This document shows positions 1 through 7,218 of a stretch of DNA of 19,941 nucleotides, in pieces. The notes under the pieces were generated by a model. It was not told the DNA's origin and made no database searches. It was given only the letters and a program-made list of their open reading frames with translations. This stretch comes from DATECU01 sp035286745 (GTDB taxonomy: Bacteria > Acidobacteriota > Vicinamibacteria > Fen-336): assembly GCA_035286745.1 (NCBI GenBank), contig DATECU010000163.1:1-19941 (forward strand), in the 5' to 3' direction. The first letter of the stretch is position 1. Each line of letters starts with the position of its first letter. Both the position numbers and the translations under genes were made by a program.

Positions 1-765
1 CAGCCCGCCGCAATCCCTCAAGCCACGCCGAATGATCTCAAGGCCCCCGTCCGCCTGCACCCTGGTGACCGTGCCCTCGGCGGAGTCGCTCGCCAGGTAG
101 AAGCCCTTGATCTTGAGCACGCTCTCGAAGCGACCCCGGACCGAAGGCCCAATCCTCTTCACTCGCCCGGTTCCGACGTTCACCGCATCCAGGTGCCCCA
201 GACCCTTGGTGGCGAGGGTCTTCGCGTCGCTCACGGGGCCCCGACTCGCGACCAAGAGCACCTCCCCGTCGAGGAAGAGACCGGCCGGCCCCTCCAGGCC
301 TTCGCATCCGCGGAGGCGGGAGGAGCGCCCGTCCTTCTCGACCCTGTGGATCGCGTTGGACAGCATGTCCGACACATAGGCCTCGCCCTCGGCACTCACG
401 GCGATGCCCGCGAGCAAGCGCGCCCCCTTGATCCTGTGCCGCGCGACGATCGCGGCTTTGGGAGCGTCCACCACCACCACCTCGTCGCTATCGGCCACGT
501 AGAGCAGATCCCCAACCGCTGCCAACGCTCTCGGTGCCCGAAAGCCCGCGAGCCACCGAGGCTGGGCGCGCTTGTCACGGCGATCCAGTCGGGCGAGCCA
601 CCCCCCGGCCTCCGTCTGCGAGCCCAGGTCCGCCACGTACCAGGAATCGGTGGCGGGGTGCCAGGCGGTGGCCGAGGGGCGCTCCAGCGGGACCTGTGCC
701 CATGCACCGGCGGCTAGGCCCAGGATCAGAGATCCGAAGAGAAGGCGATCGAAGCGAAGCGTCAT
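1..765 (-). CDS. Secreted NHL/SMP-30-like beta-propeller protein, partial (C-terminus outside window)
   Basis: Reading leftward from an ATG at 763-765, 255 codons stay open to the window edge, so the gene is truncated by the window and not broken. A perfect AGGAGG lies 5 nt before the ATG and fixes the start. The N-terminus has a short basic part and a hydrophobic stretch ending ...AAGAWAQ, a typical signal peptide with cleavage near residue 23. Beyond it are blade-like repeats such as DSWYVADLGS, GDLLYVADSDEVVVVD, GEAYVSDMLSNAIHRV and FYLASDSAEGTVTRV. These have the 'x-x-Y/L-V-A/S-D-x-x' strand pattern of NHL/SMP-30-type six-bladed propellers. No catalytic residues could be assigned, so it may be a binding protein, a lactonase-like enzyme or structural. 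It is divergent from the gene at 938. The family-level call is inference from the repeat pattern; the secreted location is better supported. Confidence 0.7.
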   Translation of the reverse strand, partial: MTLRFDRLLFGSLILGLAAGAWAQVPLERPSATAWHPATDSWYVADLGSQTEAGGWLARLDRRDKRAQPRWLAGFRAPRALAAVGDLLYVADSDEVVVVDAPKAAIVARHRIKGARLLAGIAVSAEGEAYVSDMLSNAIHRVEKDGRSSRLRGCEGLEGPAGLFLDGEVLLVASRGPVSDAKTLATKGLGHLDAVNVGTGRVKRIGPSVRGRFESVLKIKGFYLASDSAEGTVTRVQADGGLEIIRRGLRDCGGL

Positions 766-867
766 GGACACCTCCTGAGAATCATCCTCTTTGGGGATGG
801 AACCCGCGCCTGCATTGATGTATCCTACCGGTCTTTCACTGCTTTGAGGCGAAGTGAGCCCGCGCAC

Positions 868-896
868 TTGACATCGGCGGCTCTTCGGTCTAGCTT
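868..896 (+). promoter_or_regulatory. Sigma-70-type promoter for the secreted beta-sandwich gene
   Basis: A perfect -35 TTGACA (868-873), a 17-bp spacer and a -10 TAGCTT (891-896, matching TAnnnT) point at the gene starting at 938. The predicted transcription start is near 903, giving a leader of about 35 nt. That leader holds a small hairpin, TTGGGG (906-911) pairing with CCCCAA (917-922), just before the Shine-Dalgarno sequence GGAGG (928-932). Apart from this, the 172-bp region 766-937 shows only the AGGAGG of the divergent gene. No clear promoter for that divergent gene could be seen. Confidence 0.65.
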
Positions 897-937
897 TGGT
901 TCACCTTGGGGCGACCCCCCAAATCTCGGAGGTGGGT

Positions 938-1609
938 ATGACAAAGCGTCTCTTGATCGTGGCGGCTCTGGTGGCCGCTCCCATGTGGGCGGAGGCTCAA
1001 ACCTGCGGCGCCTGGAGCGTCTGCTCCGCGAGCGCGGATTTGGCTGTCACCAGCGGGGCAGCCTTCCCCCCGAGTTCCTATGGCCTGGCAATCACGGTCA
1101 ATGATGCTTCTGAGGTCATCCTGGTTCGCGACAACAACCCCGCGAACGAGGCGAGCTATTGGGGGCGGTTCTACTTCAACCCCAACAACGAAGCGCTCGT
1201 GATTGGCAACCGCCAGCGGATCTTCATGATCCAGGACAGCAGCAACACTCGTCTGGCCGTCGTGGTCTTTCGCAAGGTGGCCGGCGGACTCAGCCTGCTG
1301 GCCCGGGTGTGGAACGGAACCACCACCACCGACAACGCCGCAGGCATTATCACGAACGCCTGGCACTACGTCACTCTCCATTGGGTGAAGGCGACGACAC
1401 CATCGGGCACCGACGGGATATTCCAGCTGTATGTGGATGGTACCCAGATGGTCAACTTGACCAACCTGGCCACAGGCGGTTCTCCCGGCGTCGACTACGC
1501 GAGGATGGGCGTTTTGGACCCGCTTCAGTATAACGGTACGGCCTACACCCTCTACTTCGACGAGGTCGAGGAGCGTCGCCAGACCAATCCCGGCGCCTAC
1601 GTTCCTTAG
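938..1609 (+). CDS. Secreted LamG/concanavalin A-like beta-sandwich protein
   Basis: 223 aa. The ATG at 938 was preferred over an in-frame ATG at 896 because GGAGG sits 5 nt upstream of it, a strong promoter precedes it with a -10 overlapping 896, and the protein then begins with a clean signal peptide (MTKRLLIVAALVAAPMWAEA, cleavage before QTCG). The mature part of about 200 residues is rich in beta-strand patterns. It contains the LamG-like run 'W..GTDGIFQLYVDGTQMVNLTNL' (described only in part) and ends with TLYFDEVEERRQTNP, resembling the final strand of concanavalin-like lectin/glucanase domains. Two Cys near the mature N-terminus (TCGAWSVC) could form a disulfide. No catalytic residues are evident, so a carbohydrate- or surface-binding role is inferred. 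It is monocistronic, with its own promoter and a hairpin behind it. A LamG-like domain recurs in the phosphatase encoded at 3059-5671. Confidence 0.75.
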   Translation: MTKRLLIVAALVAAPMWAEAQTCGAWSVCSASADLAVTSGAAFPPSSYGLAITVNDASEVILVRDNNPANEASYWGRFYFNPNNEALVIGNRQRIFMIQDSSNTRLAVVVFRKVAGGLSLLARVWNGTTTTDNAAGIITNAWHYVTLHWVKATTPSGTDGIFQLYVDGTQMVNLTNLATGGSPGVDYARMGVLDPLQYNGTAYTLYFDEVEERRQTNPGAYVP

Positions 1610-1664
1610 GTCGGACGCCAGGGCCGAGTCGTCCGCGTCTCGCCCACCCTCCGATTGAGCCGAC

Positions 1665-1696
1665 CACACCGGCGGTCCCCAGGGGCCGCCGGTGTG
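1665..1696. terminator. Strong hairpin between convergent genes, likely bidirectional terminator
   Basis: An 11-bp perfect stem (arms 1665-1675 and 1686-1696, CACACCGGCGG / CCGCCGGTGTG), which could be extended by CCCC/GGGG inside the loop, sits between two convergent stop codons (1609 on plus, 1755 on minus). There is only a weak U-rich tail (TATCTT) on the plus strand and none on the minus, so efficiency is uncertain. Confidence 0.6.
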
Positions 1697-1735
1697 TATC
1701 TTGGCCCACTCAGCCCCCCCAGCCACGCAGGCGGC

Positions 1736-1765
1736 GGCTACTGCTCTCTCGGCTACTGCTCTCTC
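1736..1765. repeat. 15-bp perfect tandem duplication over a stop codon
   Basis: GGCTACTGCTCTCTC occurs twice without a gap (1736-1750 and 1751-1765). It spans the last codons and the TAG of the minus-strand GT-C gene, so a second copy of the same terminal codons plus stop lies just downstream. It looks like a recent slippage duplication. Confidence 0.9.
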
Positions 1766-3054
1766 AGCAGATCAAGGCCCACAACAGCAGCGAACGTCAG
1801 AAGCGAAAGGGCCATACCGAGCGCCCGATGCCGTCCGCTCGGCCCCAGCTCGCGCGTGATCAGCGGACCGGTGTAGAGCGCCAGGAAAGGGAGCAACGGG
1901 ACGCGAAACCGGTGGTTGGCGTTGGCCAGCACGTGCAGTCCCCAAGTGAAGAGGAAGTAGGCCACGACCAAGCACTTCAGCGGGTCCGCACGCACTCGCC
2001 ACAGGGCGATGATCGCCAGGACCATACTCACAACGTAGAAGCTGGCCTCGACGGCCACCAACCGGGACGCCGGGTCACGCGCCCCGGGAGCCAGCCAACC
2101 AGCCCTCAGGAACTTCTCGAGCTGGCCGCGGGGCCTGAAGAGTTGATAGCTGTTGCGCACCATCTTGCGGAGGATCCAAGCAGGCTGCTCCCGGGCGACC
2201 GCCTGCAGGGCCACGCTGCGAGCGTACTGCTCCCGCTCCCGTTCGTCAGCAATGGCCAGATAGCGCTCCACCAGGGTCGCATCCGAAACCGGACCGAGGA
2301 AGAGGCTCTTCTCTGGAAGCAGGTTGCCTTGGGCTACCGGAAGCCACCGAATCGTGGAGACAAGGACGACCCTGCCTTGCAGGGAGTAGTTTCTCGCCGT
2401 CCACGGCAGCACCGTCACCAGCACGCCCCCTAGCAGCAAGCCGCCAGGCTGCCACCGTCCTCGATGGCGGCTGGCCGGCCGCGTCCAGAGCCAGAGCACC
2501 ACCAGAGGCACGAAGTAGAGCACAACCTCCCGGGTGAGCGCAGCCAGGCCGAAAGCAACTCCCGCTAGGCCCAACCACCCGGCATGCCCAGTGTGATGCC
2601 GATGCAGGCTCCAAAAGGCCAGCACCAGAAGCGCGATGTACAGCGGCTCTGACCAGAAGAAGAGCCCGTAGTGGACCAGGGTGGGATGCACCGCACACAG
2701 CACCCCAGACACCACACCCGCCCTCGGTCCGTAAGCGCGCCGGGCCCAGTCGAAGACCAGGAGGGCCGCCAGCAGCAACAGGCCGGACTGGACCAGCCGA
2801 CCCAGGGGGAGGTTGGGTTCTCCGCCTAAGGCCCGCCACACCAGCGACAGCAGGAAGGGCCACGCTGGGGGACGCGCCGAGCCCGGGTAGCCGTCCCCTC
2901 GGACGAGCGATTGGGCGGCGTCAACGTAGTAGACCTCGTCCCCTTGCAGCAGGGGCGGCGCACCCAGGGTCGGGAGGACAGCCAAGCGAGCGCCCACGCC
3001 GGCGAGCAGGACAACGCCGGCAAGAGCCACCGGGCTCCGCCAGAGACCAGTCAT
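1753..3054 (-). CDS. GT-C family membrane glycosyltransferase-like protein (ArnT/PMT-like)
   Basis: 433 aa using the ATG at 3052-3054. An earlier in-frame start at 3168 would overlap the upstream gene by over 100 bp and would put a non-hydrophobic 38-residue leader before the first membrane segment, so it was not chosen. The first membrane helix is at about residues 8-30. It is followed by the luminal motif LLQGDEVYYVDAAQSL with D39-E40, matching the acidic catalytic motif after TM1 in GT-C enzymes that use polyprenyl-phosphate sugars (ArnT, PMT, GT83/39). Many further hydrophobic helices follow, for example LLLLAALLVFDWA, LYIALLVLAFWSL, LYFVPLVVLWLW, and several near the C-terminus. It is the last gene of the six-gene operon, starting 4 bp after the stop of the phosphatase gene. 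The likely role is transfer of a sugar to an envelope lipid, glycan or protein on the outer face of the inner membrane; donor and acceptor are unknown. Confidence 0.75.
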   Translation of the reverse strand: MTGLWRSPVALAGVVLLAGVGARLAVLPTLGAPPLLQGDEVYYVDAAQSLVRGDGYPGSARPPAWPFLLSLVWRALGGEPNLPLGRLVQSGLLLLAALLVFDWARRAYGPRAGVVSGVLCAVHPTLVHYGLFFWSEPLYIALLVLAFWSLHRHHTGHAGWLGLAGVAFGLAALTREVVLYFVPLVVLWLWTRPASRHRGRWQPGGLLLGGVLVTVLPWTARNYSLQGRVVLVSTIRWLPVAQGNLLPEKSLFLGPVSDATLVERYLAIADEREREQYARSVALQAVAREQPAWILRKMVRNSYQLFRPRGQLEKFLRAGWLAPGARDPASRLVAVEASFYVVSMVLAIIALWRVRADPLKCLVVAYFLFTWGLHVLANANHRFRVPLLPFLALYTGPLITRELGPSGRHRALGMALSLLTFAAVVGLDLLREQ

Positions 3055-3058
3055 GCGG

Positions 3059-5671
3059 TCAGGGCTCTTGCCGGACGACGGTGGCGAAGTCGCGCCACTC
3101 GCGGCCAGCGGCATCGAACCAGCGGGCTTCCACCCACGGCTCGGCATCGACAAGAAGCTGGAAGTCATCCGGGTCTGCTGACACCACAGGTCGGTCGAAC
3201 TCGAAGACAGCGCGGCCTTCCGCGAATCGATAGGCGGTCACCACTGCATAGAACGTCTCACCCCGGATCCGCAGCCGGGCCACCAAACCCACAGCCTCCT
3301 CGCCTGCCCGGTTCCTGGCCGGGTTCGTCGCGGCAGCAACCTCGACCGAACTCGCCGTCCTTCTCTTCACACCGAGTGCCGCCGTGCTTCGCAGAGCCTC
3401 CTGCCCGGGGTGGAAGTAGAGACGAAGGAACCCCTCGAACTTGTCGAGCCCTCCCCGGAACACGTCGTCGATGGGGTCCCGCGGGCTGATGTCGGGTTGA
3501 TGTCCAGCGAGCAGCCGTCCGCCCCCCAAGACGTCACCCGGGGAGAAGGTCCCATTTGGGATCCGCAAAGGGCGATGCCCGGTACCCCCTCCCGCCAGCA
3601 GCGTGGGACCCACCTGGAACTGGTACAGGTTCCTTCGCAGCTTGACCAGTGCCGGCGAGTGCCCGTCCCCGTGGACCCACAGGACCAGCTTCCCGGTGCT
3701 CTCGATGGCCGCCAGGATCTCGTCCAGCTCGGTGGCGAAGTCCAGGCCCGACTCGCGACCCTCCCAGTAGCGGTCCGAATCCTGAAACTTGACGCTGTGG
3801 AGCGGATAGCCCGCGGCCACCACCAGGATTCTCGCCGTCGAGTTGCGGAGCGCCGCCAGAAAGGCGGCCTTCTGCGTGGGCCCCAGCCAACTGCGAACCC
3901 GATCGGTGGTCTCGGTGGCGCCGTGCGAGCGGTCGCCGAAAACAGACAACGAGTTGTCACCGGGGTCCCACGCATAGCGTGAGTGGTCGGTATCGCGGTT
4001 GGCGTGCCGGTCCCGATCTCGGGTCTGGTAGGGATCGCCTCGGTAGGATGTCGTATCGAGAACGAAGAACTCGACGTAGGGATAGGGCGCCAGCGCGTGG
4101 TAGTGGCCCGGAACCGCATAGGGCGTCCCCATGACGCTCTCGCCCCGATCGCCGCGCGCCAGCATGCCCAGACGATCCTCGAAGTCGGGGCCCCATCCCC
4201 AGTGGTTCCACCAGGAGGAGACCGAGCGGTCGTACTGTTGCACCCGGTCCCCAAGGGTAGCTGCCGCACGGCTGGCTGCCGAACCGTACTCCTGGTGATG
4301 CCAGTTGAGGTTGAAGTTGTCCGAGATTTCGTGGTCACTGATGGTGGCCAGGCCCAGGGAGTACCTGCGAAGGAACCGAGTCTGCGGCAGATCCCAGGAA
4401 CCGAAGTTACGCCTCCAGAGGCCGCGCAGCATCTCGGCGTCTCGCTTATGTTCCACGGTTCGGCCGTCGAGGGATCCGGGGATTACGTCCCCGAGCTGCG
4501 CCCAGAACAGGGGTTCGGCGCTGGCGGCAGCGTCGAACGCGTTCAAGGCGTTGGCTGTCGGGGTGTCCGTGGTGTGTTGGTCGGCCAGGAACACCACCGT
4601 GAAGTCCGCGTTGCGGCCTTCGAGATCCGGAAAGGTCCGGAAGCTCAGGGCCTCTCCGGCTGCCCCCTGTCGACCGTCGATGAGCGGCACATAACGATAT
4701 CTGGTTTGAGGTTTGAGGTCGTCGAGCCGAAGGTGAGCGACGAAATCCGTGCTGGCGTCAACCCGGGAAGAAGGTACGGCGATTCGCCTCTGTGCTTCCC
4801 CTTCGGCCACCACCTCCACGCCGGCCTGCCATGGCACGTCGCGACCGTCCCCCGATCGAGCGGCGAACAGGAAACGCGCCGAACGGCTGCCCACCGAACG
4901 GAGAATCGGGCCATACGCCAACGCCGGGAGCGCCCTCCAGTCCGGTTGGGGCGTGCGCAGGGGACCCAAGCGGCCGGTTCCCGCCTCGGTACCCCCTCGT
5001 CCCGCAGAGAAGGGCCAGGCGGCGAGCACCCGGTCGGCCCCCGGATGGGAGGGTCCGAGTCGACGATGGCGCCACGCCGCCACCGTATCGCCCGCGAGGC
5101 GAGTGTGAAAGAGGCGGGCCTCGTCGATCAAACCCGGGAACCCCGGCTTTCCAGCCTCGCCTCCGAAGCAAAGGCGCGCCCCAGAGCGGACGCGTACCAG
5201 GGTGGCGACGGCCGCCGAGCGTTCGCCAATGCCAGCGTCCCACAGGAGGAGCTGGGCGCGACCAGGTCCCAACTCGAGAGCGAAGTGCGTCCAAACCCTC
5301 GGCGCGACAGCGATCCCGGGAAGCGTGGTGACTTCCGCTCCGGCTCGAAGGCCTACTTGTCCGCCTGCGCCCAACGATAACGACACACCAACGTGCGTGA
5401 CATCGGACAGCGCGAAGAACACGCCCGGACCCTCCGAGCGGAACCAGCCTTCCACGGTCAGAGGAGGCTGCAGCCGGGCGACCTTGGCCGCCTCGCTGAC
5501 GGGGTCGGTGCACCAGGCCCCCCCCGGGGTAGCGACCGCGTAGTCGAGAATGGCCTCGCTGCCCGGAGATGAACCCACCGCGCTCACCTCCGAGGCCCCC
5601 AGGGCGCCGAGAAGGGCCGAGACGAGGACCGCCGAGCTGAGGACGGTTCGGAGCGTCGCCTTGCTACTCAC
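3059..5671 (-). CDS. Secreted LamG domain + PhoD-like metallophosphatase
   Basis: 870 aa, starting at a GTG (5669-5671) that overlaps the TGA of the upstream gene (GTGA). An open frame continues upstream, but there it only shadows that gene. Residues 8-32 form a signal peptide (LSSAVLVSALLGALGA). Residues about 68-205 form a LamG/concanavalin-like domain (LTVEGWFRS, GFPGLIDEARLFHTRL). Residues about 250-348 match the Fn3-like N-terminal domain of PhoD enzymes (LKPQTRYRYVPLIDG). Residues about 355-740 are a calcineurin-like phosphoesterase core with ADQH (D364, H366), LGD (D395), SDHEISDN (D446-N452, the PhoD-type WDDHE.xDN block) and GDGH (668-671). These residues would bind the metal pair and phosphate. 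A beta-rich tail follows (about 780-870). PhoD relatives are exported phosphodiesterases/monoesterases, some acting on teichoic acids or phospholipids; the substrate here is unknown. The LamG module may bind envelope glycan. It sits between the SGNH and GT-C genes in the operon. Confidence 0.82.
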   Translation of the reverse strand: MSSKATLRTVLSSAVLVSALLGALGASEVSAVGSSPGSEAILDYAVATPGGAWCTDPVSEAAKVARLQPPLTVEGWFRSEGPGVFFALSDVTHVGVSLSLGAGGQVGLRAGAEVTTLPGIAVAPRVWTHFALELGPGRAQLLLWDAGIGERSAAVATLVRVRSGARLCFGGEAGKPGFPGLIDEARLFHTRLAGDTVAAWRHRRLGPSHPGADRVLAAWPFSAGRGGTEAGTGRLGPLRTPQPDWRALPALAYGPILRSVGSRSARFLFAARSGDGRDVPWQAGVEVVAEGEAQRRIAVPSSRVDASTDFVAHLRLDDLKPQTRYRYVPLIDGRQGAAGEALSFRTFPDLEGRNADFTVVFLADQHTTDTPTANALNAFDAAASAEPLFWAQLGDVIPGSLDGRTVEHKRDAEMLRGLWRRNFGSWDLPQTRFLRRYSLGLATISDHEISDNFNLNWHHQEYGSAASRAAATLGDRVQQYDRSVSSWWNHWGWGPDFEDRLGMLARGDRGESVMGTPYAVPGHYHALAPYPYVEFFVLDTTSYRGDPYQTRDRDRHANRDTDHSRYAWDPGDNSLSVFGDRSHGATETTDRVRSWLGPTQKAAFLAALRNSTARILVVAAGYPLHSVKFQDSDRYWEGRESGLDFATELDEILAAIESTGKLVLWVHGDGHSPALVKLRRNLYQFQVGPTLLAGGGTGHRPLRIPNGTFSPGDVLGGGRLLAGHQPDISPRDPIDDVFRGGLDKFEGFLRLYFHPGQEALRSTAALGVKRRTASSVEVAAATNPARNRAGEEAVGLVARLRIRGETFYAVVTAYRFAEGRAVFEFDRPVVSADPDDFQLLVDAEPWVEARWFDAAGREWRDFATVVRQEP

Positions 5672-7218
5672 GGGAGTGCCACCACCCGCTCGAGCCGGAG
5701 GGCTGCGCAATCCCGAAGCTCCGGTCCGACGTAAACGTAGTCCTTGGCCAACAGGCGCACCGCGAAATAGGGTCGCCGGAGTACGCTGGACGGGAGCGCC
5801 ACCTCGAAGCGAAACGCCCCACTCCAGGGAACCGCGATGGTACCCACCTCTTCTTCGTCTGCCCACACCGTCACCGCGACGCCATCGATCTCGGGCCGGC
5901 CCAGCCCGCGTCCTTCCACCAGCAGACGGGTGCTGCTCCCGCGGGCCAAGACCATAGACGCGTAGACCGACGCGATGCCTTGCCGATCGATGCCGCAGTA
6001 GATCTGCGTCGCTTGCCTGAGATCGAGCCCGTTGGTGGCGATCTGCGAGAGCAAGCCAGCCCGCTGAGCGAGTTGCTCGCCCGAGGGCGCGCTCCTGGCC
6101 TCCCGTTCGCCCTCGGTCTTCAGGGTCTGGTAGAGCTCGCCGGCCTCGGGCCACGAACCCAGCCGGAGGTCAGGCAGCACGTTCTCTCCTTCGATCCAGC
6201 CGAAGAGGTAGCGAGCCACCGCCTCATTGCCCGCTCGGTTCCAGTGCAGGTTCTGCTCGCTGATGATGTGCTGGCGGGCGTTGGAGAAGCGATGCGGTAG
6301 GTAGCGGACCTCGGTTCCTCGGAGCTTCGGGATCAGCAGGTCGCGCGCTGTGCCCACCAGGTCCGACCACTTCACCAGCAGCAGGTATCGTCCCCCTTGG
6401 GCCCTGACGGCCTCCCCGAGTCGCAGAAGCGGCTCGGCCACCTCGTCGTAGCGGGCCCGGCTCTCAGCATCGACCCCCCAGAGAAGCGGTTGGATTCGCA
6501 CCTTGGGGAAGCCGATATGCTGGGGATAATCCACGCTGATGATGGAATTGGCTCGTTCGCGACGCTGATCGGTGTAGGTGGCCGTCACCCCAAAGCCCCG
6601 GGCCGAGGAAGTGTCACCCAGGTCATTCGGCAGCACGAGATGAACGACCGCATCGGGCTGCAGTAGGGACACCTGCCGTCGCAGGTAGGTGGCTTCGGAT
6701 TTGATGTTCCAACTGCTGACACCGAGTTGGAGGCACTCGATCTGCAGGCCGGGAGCCAGGGCTCGCTCCTTGAGCCAGGGTTCAAGGAAGACGCACGCTC
6801 TGTCGCTCTCATCCAAACCCAGGCCGAAAATGAAGGAGTCACCGAGAAGGACGACCCGTCTGGTGTTCTTCGGTTTGGGGAGGGCATAGTCGCGATCCCG
6901 CATGCCGTACCGGTTTGTTTGGATGCGACGACCATCGGTGAAGCGTCGCGTGCGACCGGGCACCAGCACTCGACCCACGTCAGGGTCGGGAAAGGTGTCG
7001 TGCAGTCCCTGCGACTGATCCACCAGCTCCTGAAGAGCCGTTCGACGAAGCTCAGGGTCGAGCAGAGCCTGTTCCAGACTCCGGTTGGGCGCCCGGAGGA
7101 GGAGAAACGCGACAACCAGGATCAGCCCCACGATCAGAAGCGCCTCCACAACGATGACCCAGAAGGCGCGCTCCAGCAGGCGTCGCGGCGGTGAGGTGGC
7201 CAAGGGCTGGTCCGTCAC
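5668..7218 (-). CDS. Membrane-anchored SGNH/GDSL hydrolase with beta-rich C-terminal domain
   Basis: 516 aa, start GTG at 7216-7218 overlapping the upstream TGA by 4 bp (GTGA). One N-terminal membrane helix (about residues 18-42) leaves the catalytic part outside. The linker TNRYGMRDRDYALPKP leads into VVLLGDSFIFGLG, SGNH block I with nucleophile S128. Block II glycine fits LGVSSWN (G166), block III fits LPNDLGD (N198), and block V fits NLHWNRAGNEAVARYL (H325). The Asp usually three residues before this His is not obvious (the local sequence is EQNLHW), so the catalytic set may be a dyad or may use another acid. Residues about 400-516 form a beta-rich domain of unknown type (TRLLVEGRGLGRP, YFAVRLLAKDYVYVG), possibly carbohydrate-binding. 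Families of this kind include O-acyl esterases and acyltransferases acting on exported polysaccharide. Acting on the product of the neighbouring GT-C enzymes is inference. Confidence 0.78.
   Translation of the reverse strand: MTDQPLATSPPRRLLERAFWVIVVEALLIVGLILVVAFLLLRAPNRSLEQALLDPELRRTALQELVDQSQGLHDTFPDPDVGRVLVPGRTRRFTDGRRIQTNRYGMRDRDYALPKPKNTRRVVLLGDSFIFGLGLDESDRACVFLEPWLKERALAPGLQIECLQLGVSSWNIKSEATYLRRQVSLLQPDAVVHLVLPNDLGDTSSARGFGVTATYTDQRRERANSIISVDYPQHIGFPKVRIQPLLWGVDAESRARYDEVAEPLLRLGEAVRAQGGRYLLLVKWSDLVGTARDLLIPKLRGTEVRYLPHRFSNARQHIISEQNLHWNRAGNEAVARYLFGWIEGENVLPDLRLGSWPEAGELYQTLKTEGEREARSAPSGEQLAQRAGLLSQIATNGLDLRQATQIYCGIDRQGIASVYASMVLARGSSTRLLVEGRGLGRPEIDGVAVTVWADEEEVGTIAVPWSGAFRFEVALPSSVLRRPYFAVRLLAKDYVYVGPELRDCAALRLERVVALP

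Noticed and set aside
3983..5380. 465-codon plus-strand frame opposite the PhoD-like gene
   Set aside because: No recognisable domain, and the opposite strand has a clear signal peptide plus metallophosphatase motifs.
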